The position numbers were made by a program, and so were the translations under genes. From Acridotheres tristis (Eukaryota > Chordata > Aves > Passeriformes > Sturnidae): a stretch of DNA of 64,000 bases. The notes under the pieces are model-generated. The model worked only from the letters and a program-made list of their open reading frames with translations. It was not told the origin of the DNA and did not search any database. Shown piece by piece: positions 24,101 through 37,677 of this stretch (position 1 is its first letter; every line of letters begins with the position of its first letter). The stretch is from positions 68,737,785-68,801,784 of the forward strand of contig CM072885.1 in assembly GCA_037013685.1 (NCBI GenBank), given 5' to 3'.

Positions 24101-27100
24101 TCTCTGTGCATCCACCAAGTAAAGATCTTCTGTGGACCTCTGCATCCACTTGTTTCATTTCATCCCATCACTTCTTTCAGCCAATGTCAAATCAATACAT
24201 TTGACAGCACCTAGTAATTTTTACAAGTGTTTTTGTGGTTGCAATTTCAGAGCGTTCTCAGAAAACAAAACCTGGAGGGAAAGGAAGGGAAGAAAAAAAG
24301 AAATATTTCAAGGTCATTTGATTGCCATGCCATGGAGGCTTCAAAACCTGTGAGAGCAAGCTCTCAAGTGTTAACTAAGACTGTGCCAAAATAGGCAAGC
24401 TTTAATTCCTGCATTTAATTCCATGACTCTCTGATAAAAATGTGGGTTAACTCAGAAGGATTATAGTCCCATCCTAAATTCCATCTAAAGATGATGGAAA
24501 GCTGATGTTCTGATAAACTCTGAATGCTCTTAATGACTGTGATATTCTTGCCCAGGGTAGATCAGAGGTTTAAGAACGAGCACCTCAGTTTTGTTACATG
24601 TGACACAAATGCAATGAGTTCTGCTCTTGTCAGAGGTTGTGTCCACGTAGCTGTCTACTTACATCTCTCCAGAGCCAGTTCGATGGTGCATTGAATAAAA
24701 GGCATTTCAGTCTGTTAGTCAATTTTGGACAATTTTTGGCAGCCACATCAGGTTTTTACCACTCTCTTAAAAAGCACTGTTGCCTAGACTTGACAGGAGT
24801 TAAGAAAGAAGTCAAAGACTGGACAACTCGGGTTGCAGAACTGTTTTCTGGCATTGAATCACCTTAATCCTTGTTGATCTTATTTCATTTTTGAGAATTT
24901 GATGGATTTTTCCCCACCTTTCCCTCAATATCTATTTTGCAGCTTTACTGGCTGTGCATGACCACGTCCTTTCTCTTTCACCCTGGCCTAGCCTCTTTTA
25001 AAATGCTGCTCCAGGGACCAGCAAAAATGGGTTGCCAGATAAAGCATTATCTCTAATTACAGCCAAAAGGTACACCTTGAAACAATGTGGAATAAGTATT
25101 TTTAAAAGAAGGTTGCCCAGTAGAAGCAGTTGTGAGTGCAAGTACTTAGGGTAAGAAAAAGTTTTAAAGTGTTTAGAGATCTGTTTTCTTCTCTAAATAT
25201 TGGGTTGATGTTTTTTGGTTGTTTTCTGGGGATTTTTTTTCTTCGTTAAATTTGCATTGTTTTGTTGCTTTAGTTCTTTATTTTGTTTGGTTTTTTTCCT
25301 AAGTTGCATCTCAAAAGCTAGAACTTGATTAAAGCACTGCTGTCTGTTCAATTCTGACAGTTTTTTAAATCTCTTTTTCAAGCCTGAAATTTTGCTTTCC
25401 AAAGCTGGCTGTTTGATAGGATTTTTTGGAAGTTCTTATGCTTAATTTTTTCTTTGAAGTTAGCAATTCCCTATCCTTCCCAACCATTAAGTTGAGCAGT
25501 CAGATGCTGCTTGGCATTGATAATCCTGGTTTCTAGGTAACCCATGTGGGGCCATTTTACAAGGTAAGAGTGTTCAGACAGTGTCAAGGATTATTGGAGG
25601 TGCTAAGCAAAAAAATGTGCTGATGCAGGAGATCAGAAGTTTAACTTTCAGGAGTTCCTGCTGATCACATGCCCCAGTTCTGTGTTTGATCAGAATTCCT
25701 TCCTCATATCAACTCAGAAGACACTTGGAGTTTTAATTCTGTGAAATTTTGTCATAGAGGTAGGCCAATTGTATTAGTGTTTCAATTATATTCATTTAAA
25801 CCAACAAAATCAAACTCATCATGCTGATGGACAAGTGAACTGTCAGCCTCAGCATCAACACCAGGTCCAGTATAAAAGGCAATGTGAATAATCTCTGTGC
25901 CTTTTGAGATGAGTTTTCCTGGGAATTTTATAGGACGAAATGCCAGACTATGGTGTTTAGTTTAATTTTATACTTTATATCACAGTGAGCACACCACTTT
26001 AAAGAGTTAGCAACCACATTTGCAAAATTTTACAGACAGAACATCTTTTTCAGTGTGTCTTCCTGAAATCTGTCCTGATTAATTCAAGAATGGCTAAGTT
26101 GCTAGCACAAACCAGGAGTAAGGAAAGAATAAAGTAAGCAAAACTATTTCTAATGCGTTTGGGCACTGGAATGTGTGTCCTTCTGTGAAAGGTGCTGAGG
26201 TTGGGGTGGTAAGGGATGACCCCATCAGAGTGATGTTTGGGCATTCCTTGTTAAACGTAACCAGGTGACTTCCAGGTGTTGTACAGGTTGGAAACAGGTG
26301 GTTGGTGCTGAGATCTCTTCTGCTGACGTTTGGAAACAGCAGCAGAGGCACTTTCAGACCCGGTTTTCCAACAAAATTGAATGCAGTGCAGGTGAAGGAG
26401 CAGAATACAAACACTTCTGTTTATGTTTTCCTGATTGCAGGTATTCAGAGGAAATGTGTTTATTTCTGCCCACGTTCAGCCCCAGGGTCTATGGCTCCTA
26501 TTTTTAGCAGCCACGCACTATTATTAATCTGAGATTTTTGACTATCCAGTGAGTCAGAAGGTCTGACTGCCCAGAGATACATGAGTCAGACAGGCAGGAA
26601 TAGTCTGTTCTTCTTCAAGACACCAGGAGACATAGATTTAAAAAAGAGGTTTCACTTAGTGAGCAATACAAATGGAAACATAATATATAAATAGAAATCC
26701 TTTTACCCTTCATATTGGATTCTTTTCCCAGGAAACTCTTGTCCCAAAACTGTTACTTACTACACAATCTATTTGTATATGAAAATGGGTAGCTTGTCAC
26801 CCTTTTTATTTTTTTTTCATATGCCCTGTCTATTGGTTAGTTAATACATTTCTAGGACAGGCAATCCTCCCACTGTGACATAGCTATTCCCACAGTAAAA
26901 AATGTAATATGTAAGAAGCTTAGAGGAGGGGTGTGGGTCAGGGAGGAGAATTTCATAATAATTTAAATTTATCTTCTGAAATGGTTTCTCTGGGAAGGGC
27001 AAATTGCATTAAAATAGCAAAGACTGGGGTGTATGTGGTCCTGAAGTTTCTTTCTGCAGCATATTTTGGGGTTTAATTTTTATTTTCATATGGTGATACC

Positions 27101-28017
27101 TTTCTGAGTTTCATCGTGACAGTGGCAAATTATTAGCAGCTATAGAGCTGCACATAACATGCAATGGAGGCATGTAAGAGTAGGCTGTAAAAGGATGAAT
27201 GTTACACACTGATGTTCAGCCTCTGCAGAATTTCCCTGTGGAAGGCAGAAATGTCCAACCAGCTATAAAATTTCATGGGTTCTGAGCTGGGGATCAAGAG
27301 AATGCAAGGTACAAATGCAGACTGGAGTGCTTAGTAATGGAATAACAGTGCTTTGGCAGCTCAGCAGTTCAGGAATGAAACGAGGATATTTTTACTCAAA
27401 GGTCATTGGTGTAAAAGCGAAATTATGGGAGACTAAAACGCAAGGCAGAATTCAGAGGGACAGACATTGGTGATCTTAGGCCTAATTAGAACAGATGGGT
27501 ACACAAACAGGTTTGGCTGTGTGCCTTTTGGTCACCTGCAGCAGGGAGACATGGGATAAAGATTCAATTTATCTACTCTCAGGGTAAGAAAGCACATGAA
27601 TCTCTAGGAATCCAGAAATTTGCTTTCAGAATGGGTTGTTATGTGATACTGATAAAATGCATTTTCCAACGTGGATATTTAGGGAGAAGTTCAAAAGGCC
27701 TCCATGGGCTTCTAAGTTGAGTGAGCTCCTAGCAAGCTCAGAGTACCCTTCAGCTTTGGTTCAAGACAAAGAAGTCCCATAAAGGGATTTGGACAGCTAA
27801 CTCATGGATCTTTTTAGATGTAGAGGTCTTTAAATGAAACAAGAGTCAAATATTTCCAGGTAGAATTTTTTTTTTTAAATTAAAGCAACTAGTCTTTTAT
27901 GTAGCCTTTATTTTGATGCCTGTAACATTTGTATTATCTGTTAAGCTTTCCTAGAACTTGAAGTGGCACATGGATTCTTTTGAGGCAAATATCTTCCATG
28001 TGGCCAGGAGGTTAGAG
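21116..28017. other. Non-coding sequence
   Basis: I see no gene or recognisable transposon. Open frames are short; the longest (26094-26414, minus, 106 codons) overlaps frames on the other strand. Short features are an A tract at about 23,622-23,636, an 11-bp inverted repeat at 23816-23853 and a perfect MEF2-type word CTATTTTTAG at 26498-26507. The lysine- and glutamine-rich minus frame at 25193-25402 is a translation of a T-rich stretch. Confidence 0.65.
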
Positions 28018-28095
28018 TAGAATAGAAGGGACCTACAATAATCATCTAATCCAACTGTCTGACCACTTTAGGGCTGACCAAAAGTTGAAACCTCT
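28018..28095 (-). mobile_element. CR1 LINE fragment, 3' end (minus strand)
   Basis: The plus strand reads AATAGAAGGGACCTACAATA, then ATCATCTAATCCAACTGTCT, then GACCACTTTAGGGCTGACCA. These follow the reverse complement of the 3' end of a CR1 subfamily common in birds. Only about 80 bases are recognisable, so it is a 5'-truncated copy or remnant. No coding capacity remains. Confidence 0.75.
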
Positions 28096-29264
28096 TACTA
28101 GCAAGAGAACTTGCCTGAGCCACCTGCATTCTTGGAGCTGTCTGCTCTTAATGTTCTTCAAGAGCCACTTCTCTTTTTCTGCCATGTGGCCACCTGGGTG
28201 CTACTTCCAGCAGCATTTTAGCTCTGCAGCTGACAGGGCAGGAATGTCCAAACTGAAAGGTTGCCTGAAAAATGACCTTGTCTTGCTAATGAGTACATCA
28301 GTTTTTCATTGCTGGAGGCATTATGATGTATGGCAAAATTCAGGCAAGTTTAGTACCTTCCCACATGACAATAGGGAACACACATCCAGGCTTCACTGAA
28401 TTAATCTGAATTTCAACTCTCCTCCCTCAGAAAAAGTTCTAGAAAGCATTGGCTTTGTTGAGATGACTGATCAGAGGCAGGATTTCCACAAAGATGTTGC
28501 TGAATGTGTTGAGTGTAACAGAAAATCTCACAGAGTTACTGATGGATGTTGGTATTCTCCCCCCAAAAATGGAATTTCTGTGCTTTGTAATACATGCATG
28601 TTTTGGCAGACACTTGTTTCATGGAAAATGCCATTAAAAATGGCAGTTGTTTGAGTCCTTGAGCAATGGATGCTAATTTTTGATGACTGATCAACATGTG
28701 ATGGGCAGTGATTAATGAAAGGAAATAAAGTTTGTGTAACTGTGAATGCTCATTTCTTCAAGTCAGTGGTCAACCAATCATCTTACCACAAAAGTCATCT
28801 GACTTCACATTCCAATGGAATAAAGGAAATATTAAAAGTTCCCTGCAGCTTTTACACTAAGGCCAGTCCTTGTTTTGTTTAGCATTTAATTATTTGGACA
28901 ATTTCTAAATTATTCCATTCATGTGGCTTCCTGATTGATCTTCTCCTTTTTATATGTCATTCAGTGTCAAGCCAAAGCTACTTAAATCACAACACTTCCC
29001 CTATCAAAGCCAGGCTAAAGCAAAAACAGCCATTGAAGGTAGGAAAATTACAAGAAATAGTATTTGTAAGTTCTTTTGTGCAATCTATTTGATTTTGATT
29101 AGTGCAGTTTCTCTCCCAAACTGTACCTGTTTGTAAATTCATTAAATCCTGATACTACTCTTTTAGTAGAGAAATGAGGCATCACTGTCCTGCACTGCAC
29201 CTGGGTGAAGGCAACGGGAAAAAAGTCCTCCAGATCCACATGCATAAAAGAAGAAAAACCAAAA
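28096..29264. other. Non-coding sequence
   Basis: I see no gene. A 104-codon plus frame (28085-28399) begins in the CR1 fragment and has no known domain. The final part (about 29,230-29,264) shades into the minisatellite. Confidence 0.65.
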
Positions 29265-29695
29265 ACACAAACAAATCCAAAGCCCTCCCAAAAAAACCGG
29301 CCAACTGCCCCTAAAAAACCAACCAAGCGAACCCAAAGCCCCAAAAAACCCAAGTGAACCCAAAGCCCCCCCCCAAAAAAACAACCAAGCAAACCCAAAG
29401 CCCCAAAAACCCCAATCAAGCGAATCCAAAGCCCCCCAAAAAACCCAAGTGAACCCAAAGCCCCCCCCAAAAAACAACCAAGCAAACCCAAAGCCCCAAA
29501 AACCCCGATCAAACGAACCCGAAGCCCCCCCAAAAAAGACCAAGCGAATCCAAAGCCCCCCAAAAAACAACCAAGTGAACCCAAAGCCCCCCCAAAAAAC
29601 CCAAGTGAACCCAAAGCCCCCCAAAAAACCGACCAAGCACCCCCAAAGCCCCCAAAAAACCCAATCAAACGAACCCAAAGCCCCCAAAAATCTGA
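29265..29695. repeat. C/A-rich minisatellite with minus-strand G-quadruplex motifs
   Basis: Units of roughly 28-32 bases built on GAACCCAAAGCCCC followed by A5-7 and CCAAGTG or CCAACCAAGC are tandemly repeated. A higher-order period of 95 bases is visible from 29,343 to 29,438 and on. The plus strand is almost only C and A. At 29339-29374, 29432-29468 and 29587-29622, four C-runs of three or more are separated by loops of 4-7 bases, so the minus strand fits the standard G-quadruplex pattern three times. Long frames cross it in several registers on both strands because the units contain few stop codons. They encode only low-complexity Gly/Phe/Leu/Trp or Pro/Lys/Asn strings. I treat them as non-coding. 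Confidence 0.93.
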
Positions 29696-29771
29696 CTGAG
29701 CGAAACAAAACCAGGGAAGGAGAATACTGCATGAGAGGTGAAAAAGAGAACGTGCATGTTCAGATCAGGAG

Positions 29772-29822
29772 GAAAAAAAAAAAAAAAAAAAAGAATAAAA
29801 GAAATAAAGAAAAAAGAAAAGT
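29772..29822. repeat. A-rich tract
   Basis: A run of about 20 A is followed by A-rich sequence with G interruptions (AATAAAAGAAATAAAGAAAA). It sits 75 bases after the minisatellite, continuing the purine/pyrimidine asymmetry of the neighbourhood in the opposite sense. Confidence 0.85.
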
Positions 29823-31858
29823 AGAGGCTCCAACTCAAGAAATGGAGGGGGGATTTGTGGTTAGGGCTCACTTCTCATCCCTTGGGACCCCATTATTTGG
29901 GTCTTGTCACCTCTGGTGCACAACTGCTGCCTGCTCCTTCAGCCTGAATTCATTCCTGGACAAAACTTCTTTCCATCCCAAAGGAAGAAATCTGAATAGT
30001 GATAATAGCAGGAACCAATACATCTGCTAAGGAAAAGATGACCTAAAAGATTATTTTCAAATATTAGACAAGTAGAGGATTCCTTGCTATTAAATATTAT
30101 TGCTTCCATCTCCTCTCTTCTGTCCATCAAGTGTTACTTTGTGACAATCTGTAGCTCAGAGATAATTGTTAAGTTTTATTCAAATTGCATTACTAACCCT
30201 GCAACTCATACTGTGCATAATCTTAGCTATCTAAAATGATTCTGTGGGAGGGCTGGCTTTCAATTTAAGCCAACATTTTTAGCATTTCTTTCCCCTCCAT
30301 TGTGCAAAAATTAGCAGCGAGTTTTAACAGAGTGATATGAATTGTGATAATAAAAATTATTGCTAAAAATTTTTATACTTTCCCTCTTAAATATGCTGTG
30401 CTGCTACTCTTCAGAATTTGTTAACTAATCTGATTTGGCAAAATCATCTTCTTGAAGTTTCATTATCCCTTGACAGATGCCTCCTTTCCATAAGTTTTAT
30501 CATGATAAAGTTAATTTCTTTTCCATGGTAAAAGAGAGGAAAGATTTTAGAATTTACAGTTTTGACCATTAATACTATTCTCTTTACTGGAGCTGCAGTC
30601 TGCTACATGAGCAAAAGAAACTGTTGCTAAATTTCTCTTGCTATCTGCTTGCCAAAAAGTTGCAGTCTCCAGCTGGAGTTACTCCAGATTTTCACTAACA
30701 TACATAGAATTAGAGCGAATTGCAAATTTTTTCGAGATGCAAAAGAGATCTTCAGACTTTAAACCTGAAATATAAGGTTCTTATTTTTATCTGGAATGAT
30801 GAAGATTAGGAGCACTCCTAATAAAGCTGGCAGAACCAGCACTAGTGAGCAGCCAGTGCAGATGAGATTAGAATCAGGTGGAACAGAAATGATCATTTCC
30901 TGTCAGATTAAAAACCCGGGTCAGGCTTAATGTAGGAGTGGGCTAGGGGCCAGGATGGTCTCTCATGAATATACAGGCTCTGGTTTTGGGTTAAGGCAAG
31001 GAGAGGTTTGATTGTTGTGTGGCAGCAGCCCCTTTGACCCTGGAGAGTTGTCGTCAGTCTCTTTCATAATCTTGACCCAACAGGACAATTCCTATGGTGA
31101 AGGAAAATGGATCTCAATCAATACAATTATTATTCAGTCGTTAATCTGGAGAGAATAAGATGGAAGCTGCAGGCAACAAGGAGATGTGAAACACATTCCA
31201 CATTCATATTCAACCCTCACAGAGAGGGAGCAAATAGAACCAACAAATATATAAGAATACATGTGATGAAAGGAGCAGGATGAAAGCTTTCAGCCCTCAA
31301 AACTGGATTGACTCTTGTTACTGAGGTTGGCTCTGCCACTGATGATGTGAAAATCAGAGTGGAACAATCCTCTGTTGTCTTCCATTTCCACTGCACAAAG
31401 GTAAATCACAGCATTGTTTAAAAAGCGAGGTTTTGTTGTAAGCCTTCATAAATCTCAGCATGAAACGATGTCTAGAGCATTAAAATAATTGCATAGCAAA
31501 ACCTCTTAGGGTAATTTGATAAGGTGCTCTGATTCCAGAAGAGTACAAGTCCTCTGCTTTGATTCTGAGCTGCTCTTGAATAAAAAATCTCAGAAAAAAA
31601 GAGAGAGTCTGGGGAAGAATTCACATGGGACGTATCTACCCTGCTTTATTTTAGAATCCACTTCAGTGGCCTGACTTGCACACATTGTTCATAAATCCTG
31701 ATAGCCACATGCTCTACATTTATAGGATTGGTACCATATGGGGAAGATATAAAAGTGTGTGTTAAATGCTTAGTCCTGTGTGATATTTCATAACAAAAAA
31801 TGTAAAGCTTTTCCAGGTAAGGCAGGAGCAGCACTACCCAAGGGTCTCTTAGAATTTT

Positions 31859-31873
31859 TATATATATATATAT
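31859..31873. repeat. (TA)n microsatellite
   Basis: Seven TA units and a final T are directly visible. It is short and has no special context. Confidence 0.9.
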
Positions 31874-34332
31874 GTAGATACAGATGTATGATTCTACTCC
31901 AGTCAGCAACTGAGTACCACTTTGATTGAAGTTATTCATTTAGGTGTTTTTAGACTTGTTTGAAGGTAGAAATTGTTAAGAACTCTAAGATTCCACTTGT
32001 TTTTCAATTTTTGTTTTTCCTTACTAGTGAGAATAACTGTTGAAAATGTCTAATTTTAATTCATCTATTTTAGCTTATCCTCAATATCTAAAATTTGTAA
32101 GGTATTTACCGCAGGCTTTTGAAATTAATTTGTTGTCCCAAAACTTTCTGTTTGTAGTAGGGATAAGCACGATTTTAAAAGCTCCTAAAGAGGCAAATGT
32201 TAATTTTTTTCCAACAAATAAGCTCCATGCAGATCTCTTAAAGCCAACGCTGTTAGTTGTCTAAAAAATTTGATTTAAAGATGTAAATTTAAAATTGTAT
32301 TACAACCAGGAAATCCTAGTTGCCAGTTATATAATTAATCCACTAGATCATGCTGCCACTTAGCCCTGCTATTAAGAAATGTGTGTCTATGTAGCCTCTC
32401 TGAAATGGGGCCTCCTGATGAGATAATGTATTAGGGAACAATGATGGGCTGTTATGTAATGAAACCAAACTCCTTATAATCTACGGCTGTGCTGGTTAAA
32501 CAGGAAAAAAAAAAATGCTGTTCAGTCTATTCTTTTGAGAGGTATTATTCTGTGTTTAGTCCCTCCTTTAAAAAACACTCCATAAAAAAAGCTTTCCAGG
32601 ATCCATTTTCCAAGGTCAAAAGCCTACTGCATCTTGTGAAAACCTAGATGTAGGGAAGAAAAAGCAAAAAATCAGATAAAATTTGAATTGTAGAGGAAGG
32701 AAACCAGAGTCTGAAAGCAGACAGGTATCTGAAGATGCAGATCTGTGCCTAATGAGATTTTCTGAAGTGCATAAGCAGGTTAGGGCTGGGGAGATGGATG
32801 CCTGACTTGGTTAGTTGTGTCTGAAAATCTCACTTGGCTCTATTAGCCCTTTTAGTCTTCTCAATAGCTTTGAAAATTTGGCTAAGGGAACTGAAAATCT
32901 GTTTTCTCTGTTCTAGAAACCTGGCAAGTCCTGTGTGCCCTGGGTGTTGGGGACGTTCCAGTGATTTCCAATGGCCAGATTTTGTTATCTGTCCTCTTGG
33001 TTTATGGGCAATGTGTTCCAGACAGTGCAGGCTGTCACCACAGCCAAGAATTCCTCTTTCTTTTGTGGGGGTTTTATAGTTTCTGCTCAATGTGCTAAAC
33101 TTATTTGTGAGGCACGTATGAACTAACCTGCCAGCCCAAGAAAACAAGGCATGGTGTTGGTTCAGGAGTGCTCAGCGAGTGTGACACACACGATGAGTTT
33201 GCTTTCACTCGAGCTGCACCTCAGCAATTCCCAGGGAGTGCAAAACCTGGACCTTCCCAAGCTGTTCCTGCCTTGGCTCCCACTCATTCTAGGCAGAAAA
33301 GGCAATTGTGCTCCTTTGTTTGCCTTCTCCAGTCCTGAGGTTGCTACCTGGTATAAATTAGTTCTTTTTCTATTTTTTTTTATATTACAGATTAAATTTT
33401 ATCTTTAATTCTTAGCACATCATGTGGTTGTCTCTGTGTCCTTATAGCTTAAGAGATCACCTTTTTCTATTTTTTTTCTTTTTATTTTATTTTTTTTTTT
33501 CTCTCTAGAGTCTACCTGTTAATAAGAGTAGGCTCTTCTGGGCAGGGAGAACCAGCCAGGGATATCCCTATGTAAAAGGGAATTACATGGATGACACGAG
33601 TACTTAATCATTCAAAATAAAAGCCACTAAATAGCGAATGAAAACTGGAAGAGAATACAAAATTACTTGGCCTTTCCATGAGTTTGCAAGTCAGCAAAAT
33701 TAATGCAGAAGGCCCAGTGATAAGGCAAGGCTTCAAACCCCCCTTGCTGCTTTATTGTGCTCTGTTTCTCTAATGCTGAGGATGTGCTTCTCAATAAAAT
33801 GTAACTGATCAAAGGAGACACAGGGAAAGACATGGAAACTAATCCATAGCTGGCCCTGCTTTCTACAGGATTTTCTGGCTGATTGGATTCCTAGTGAAGA
33901 GGACTAGAAAAAGAAACCATTTAGTAGCAATTATTTTAAAATTATTTTGGAGGGGAGGGTGGGGTGGAGATTATTGAGGTAGTAGCTCTGTAAAATTCAC
34001 ATGGAAAAAAAAACTCCCCACCAAACAGAGAGAAAGGCACTTGGTTCATTAGGGCTGAATGTAATTATAAAAATTTTGATCAATTCTAGCCCTGAGATGG
34101 TAATCGTGTTACCATGGATGCAGAGGCCTGAAGCAAGAAGGTAACAAGGAGAAAATATCTGTTCTTTTTACCCCATTTTTAAATCAAAACATGTGGCTTA
34201 AATAGGTCTTTGGTTGTTTATAATTAAATTTGCCTGAACAATACATGAGTTGGCCATTTCTCAACTGTCTGGGGCATCTGTTTTCACATACTTCAAATAC
34301 AATAAAGATTTTTGTTGTGTGTTGGGTTTGGA

Positions 34333-34370
34333 GGGGTTTTTTTTGGTTTTTTGTTTTTTTGGTTTTTTTT
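34333..34370. repeat. G2T6-8 simple repeat
   Basis: GGGG-T8-GG-T6-G-T7-GG-T8 gives a short G/T-only stretch on the plus strand. It resembles a degenerate G/T telomere-like repeat, but the G runs are too short for a stable quadruplex and a telomeric origin is unlikely. Confidence 0.8.
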
Positions 34371-37300
34371 ACTTCCTGTATAACAAAAGTAGGAATGGAT
34401 GCAAACTTATAATTGGATATGCCTTTTGAGTACAGACAGCTGGAATAAAAACTGCATGAACCCAATTTTGTCCTTAATTATTCTACAGGTGTAGAGGAGA
34501 GACAAAACCATTCTGAATTTTTGTGTGGAGCAGCTGTGTCCTCTAAGGAAATACAACATTAACAATCCTTAACTAAAATAACCTGGGCTCAGGATTTTCT
34601 TTCAGTCTGGCTCTGATGTTTGTCAGAGCTGATGTCAAAATATTCGATTTGCATGGTTTTTAATACGTCTTTTGGAACCTGAATTTTTTTGGAACACTTT
34701 AATAAATTGTGAGTGGCTTTGGTAACATTAAAAACACCCACGATGTTGGGCCACTGGACCATTAACTATCCAAGGAGCTAAAAGCTCTTAAACTTTTGTT
34801 ACACATGAACTCATCCTGGCTTGGTGTCACAGGCTCTCTGATTTTTATTTTTTTTTCCTGCTGTTTTTCATAAACTTCTGGTGCTTGGAAACGAAGGTTG
34901 GTCATTTTTTTTCTCAGTAAAGGCATTTAATATCAAGATGTTTATCTTCATTTTGCAAGTGAAATAGAGCTACATTTGTTGTCCATTTTAAAACAACTTT
35001 GAGATTCTGATGTTAAATCTATGGAGGAAAACTCATACCATTTTATTTAAAGCATTTCACCAGTGTTGTAGCCTGTTTTGGGTTTTTTTCTCCCATGTTG
35101 TAATATTTTTGCTTACTATATAACTTTAAAAAATGTATGTTCTGAAGGAAGCAGATCTGTCACCATTTGAGAGAAAATGTCCAGCAGCAGCAGAATGCTA
35201 CCACAGAGGTTTAGATTTTCTTGTTTGCTTTTCTAAATATCAGAAACGGTACAGCCATTAGTAGGGTACATGCAAATCATTCTTGACAGTTAATTTTAAG
35301 TTTTATAATACTTGGCTTTGGGGATTTTTTTTCAGTTTTTCTCTTTTTAAATTTGGACCATTCTTTTATCTGTTGCTTCAAAAATAAATTTTAGATTCTA
35401 AAGGGAGACTTTTTAACTTTGTTCCATAATAGCGACAAACTGCAAGGATTTGGGATGTACCTGCAATTCTTCACTCTATGCAGCCAGACTTACCAGTAGA
35501 ACAATGCAGATTACATTATCTGTATTTCATATGGGTTTTTTTCTTCAGACTTCTGATTTTTCCATGTAAAATTTTGTCAATTTTAGATAAAGAATCATTT
35601 CAAGTCACAAGGTTTTTTGGATTTTGTTTTGTTTTTTACAGCAGTGCAACACTTTTCAAAGACACGTTTATCTGAATATAATCTAGCAGGTCTTTTAGAA
35701 GAAATAAATGAAGAGTGCAAAGAAGATACTAAAATAAATGAGCAAGTATATTTAATAGTGGGCTAGTAAAGGCAGTGAATTAAAGATTATTTATATAAAC
35801 TCTTTGTAGCCCTGCATACAATGAGTTCCTCTTTCACTGTGAATTCAAAGAGGGATTGTCTTTAGAAACACAATAATGGAATAATTTAATTTTTTCGGCA
35901 GAACTAGAGCAAAAAAAGGATCACGGAAAGTTTTTATATGAGAAACTTTCTTAGGAGAAGGGGATTGGGCCTGGTATGATCTCTTTTTATCTCTTCTTTT
36001 CTTCAGTTCCCCATTTCTTTTATTCCCCTGTTCGTATACATCATTGCTCCAGCTCTGGTTTGAAATTTCTCTTCATAATACAGAATTCTCCATGGAACAT
36101 AAACATCAATATTTCTGTCTGGGAGACTGATCTATCAGGGTTAGAGACTCCTTTTTTTCCTCCATCACTTAAGTATCTTTCTAAACCAGTAGATATATCT
36201 GCTCATCTTTTGCATAATTTTTAGTTCATTTTGCAGATCCCTGAGCACTGGCACAATTTTGATAAGCCATGGAAAAATATGTCCATGCTGTGTGTTTCTG
36301 TGAAACCCATTTTGCTTGCATGATGTTTTGAATATAGTCCAGTGAGTGAAATTATTATGTGAATGGTGCAATAAGTGTGGTTAATGTTCACTTTTGTGTG
36401 AATTACTTTTCTGGCTATTTCTAGTTTTCCTCATAATCAGGTATTGTAGTGCATTGCACACAGTAGTGATTCTTTCCCTTGATTCACTGCTATAAGACAT
36501 TATTTCACTACACTAATGATGGTTTGTGATCATTTTCTATGTCTTTTTCCCCAATCGGTGAAATGTCTGCTAGCACACAAAAACTTAGGCAATTCTTCTT
36601 TGTTTCACTGTATTTAAAAATGGGACCTAAGAGTTTTGAGGTAACAGGTTAGAATATGGTTAAGGTAGTGTTTGTAGCTCAAAGGATTAGAAGAATTCCA
36701 AACAGCCCCACCATGAAGGCTTTTTAGGGATACATAAGCCAGTTTAGATAAAATAAGAGCTAACTGCAGTCCTCCCACAAACCTCAAATGGAGCTCTCTT
36801 CGTAATTCAGAAATGTTTGGCCACTTCATTTCCCTTAATTTCTCATATTTTTCCTACCTCTGCACTTTGTGCAGAAGCATCAAGAAACCACAATAAAGGC
36901 TCTTTGGCAGACTCCAGGGATTATGATAAGCATCCAACACTGTAAATGCCCATCTGAACCTTCAAGGTATTTGAGCTTTGCCCATGACTAATTTCTGCCT
37001 GGCTCTGGAGGGAGCAGCTCAGGATGACAATTTTCTGTGCTAATGTACCTGAAGATGTTGTTTTTTTCACCAAAGAGGCTTTTAAGAAAGTTTTCTCCCC
37101 TCTTTCAGGACAACAGTTTGCAAAGCATTCCTTTGACTTTTCTACCACAACATGAAGGGAGGGGGAGAAAAAAACCCTCCAACCTCTGTAATTTCTTTTC
37201 TTTTGGCTGGTGCTGCTTATCTGCTTGCTGAAAGGGTTGCTGGGGATTGCTAATGCATAACACAGGGTCTGCCAGTTGCCCTTTTGCTGTTGATACAGCT

Positions 37301-37677
37301 CTTAACGTGCATTTAGAGTAAACAGGTAAAATGTCAGGGTAGCTGGAAAGAAAAGAGCAGCAAAGTCAGTTAATTTGATGAAGCACTACCAGTGGAGTTC
37401 TGCCCTTAGCCACACCTGACCCAGCTCCAGGGTAGGATTTGGGGTGGGAATGGTGGCAGATTTTACCTGGATGTGTTTTTGTTGAAAAGCCAAATGGTAA
37501 CAGCATTGAAGAGACTGGAGTTACAGGTTTCTGTCATTGGCACCATGCTCAAAATCTCCAGGGAGAAAACTTCCCAGTAATAACTTGGGAAATTACCTCT
37601 TTGCAAGGAGTGTTTTGACAGGAGGATTTTTTTCTGATATTTTGAAGATCGGTATGGAAGTGCAGAAATTTACAAGT

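Noticed and set aside
29265..29695. CRISPR array
   Set aside because: The units are contiguous and low-complexity with no unique spacers, and the DNA is vertebrate.
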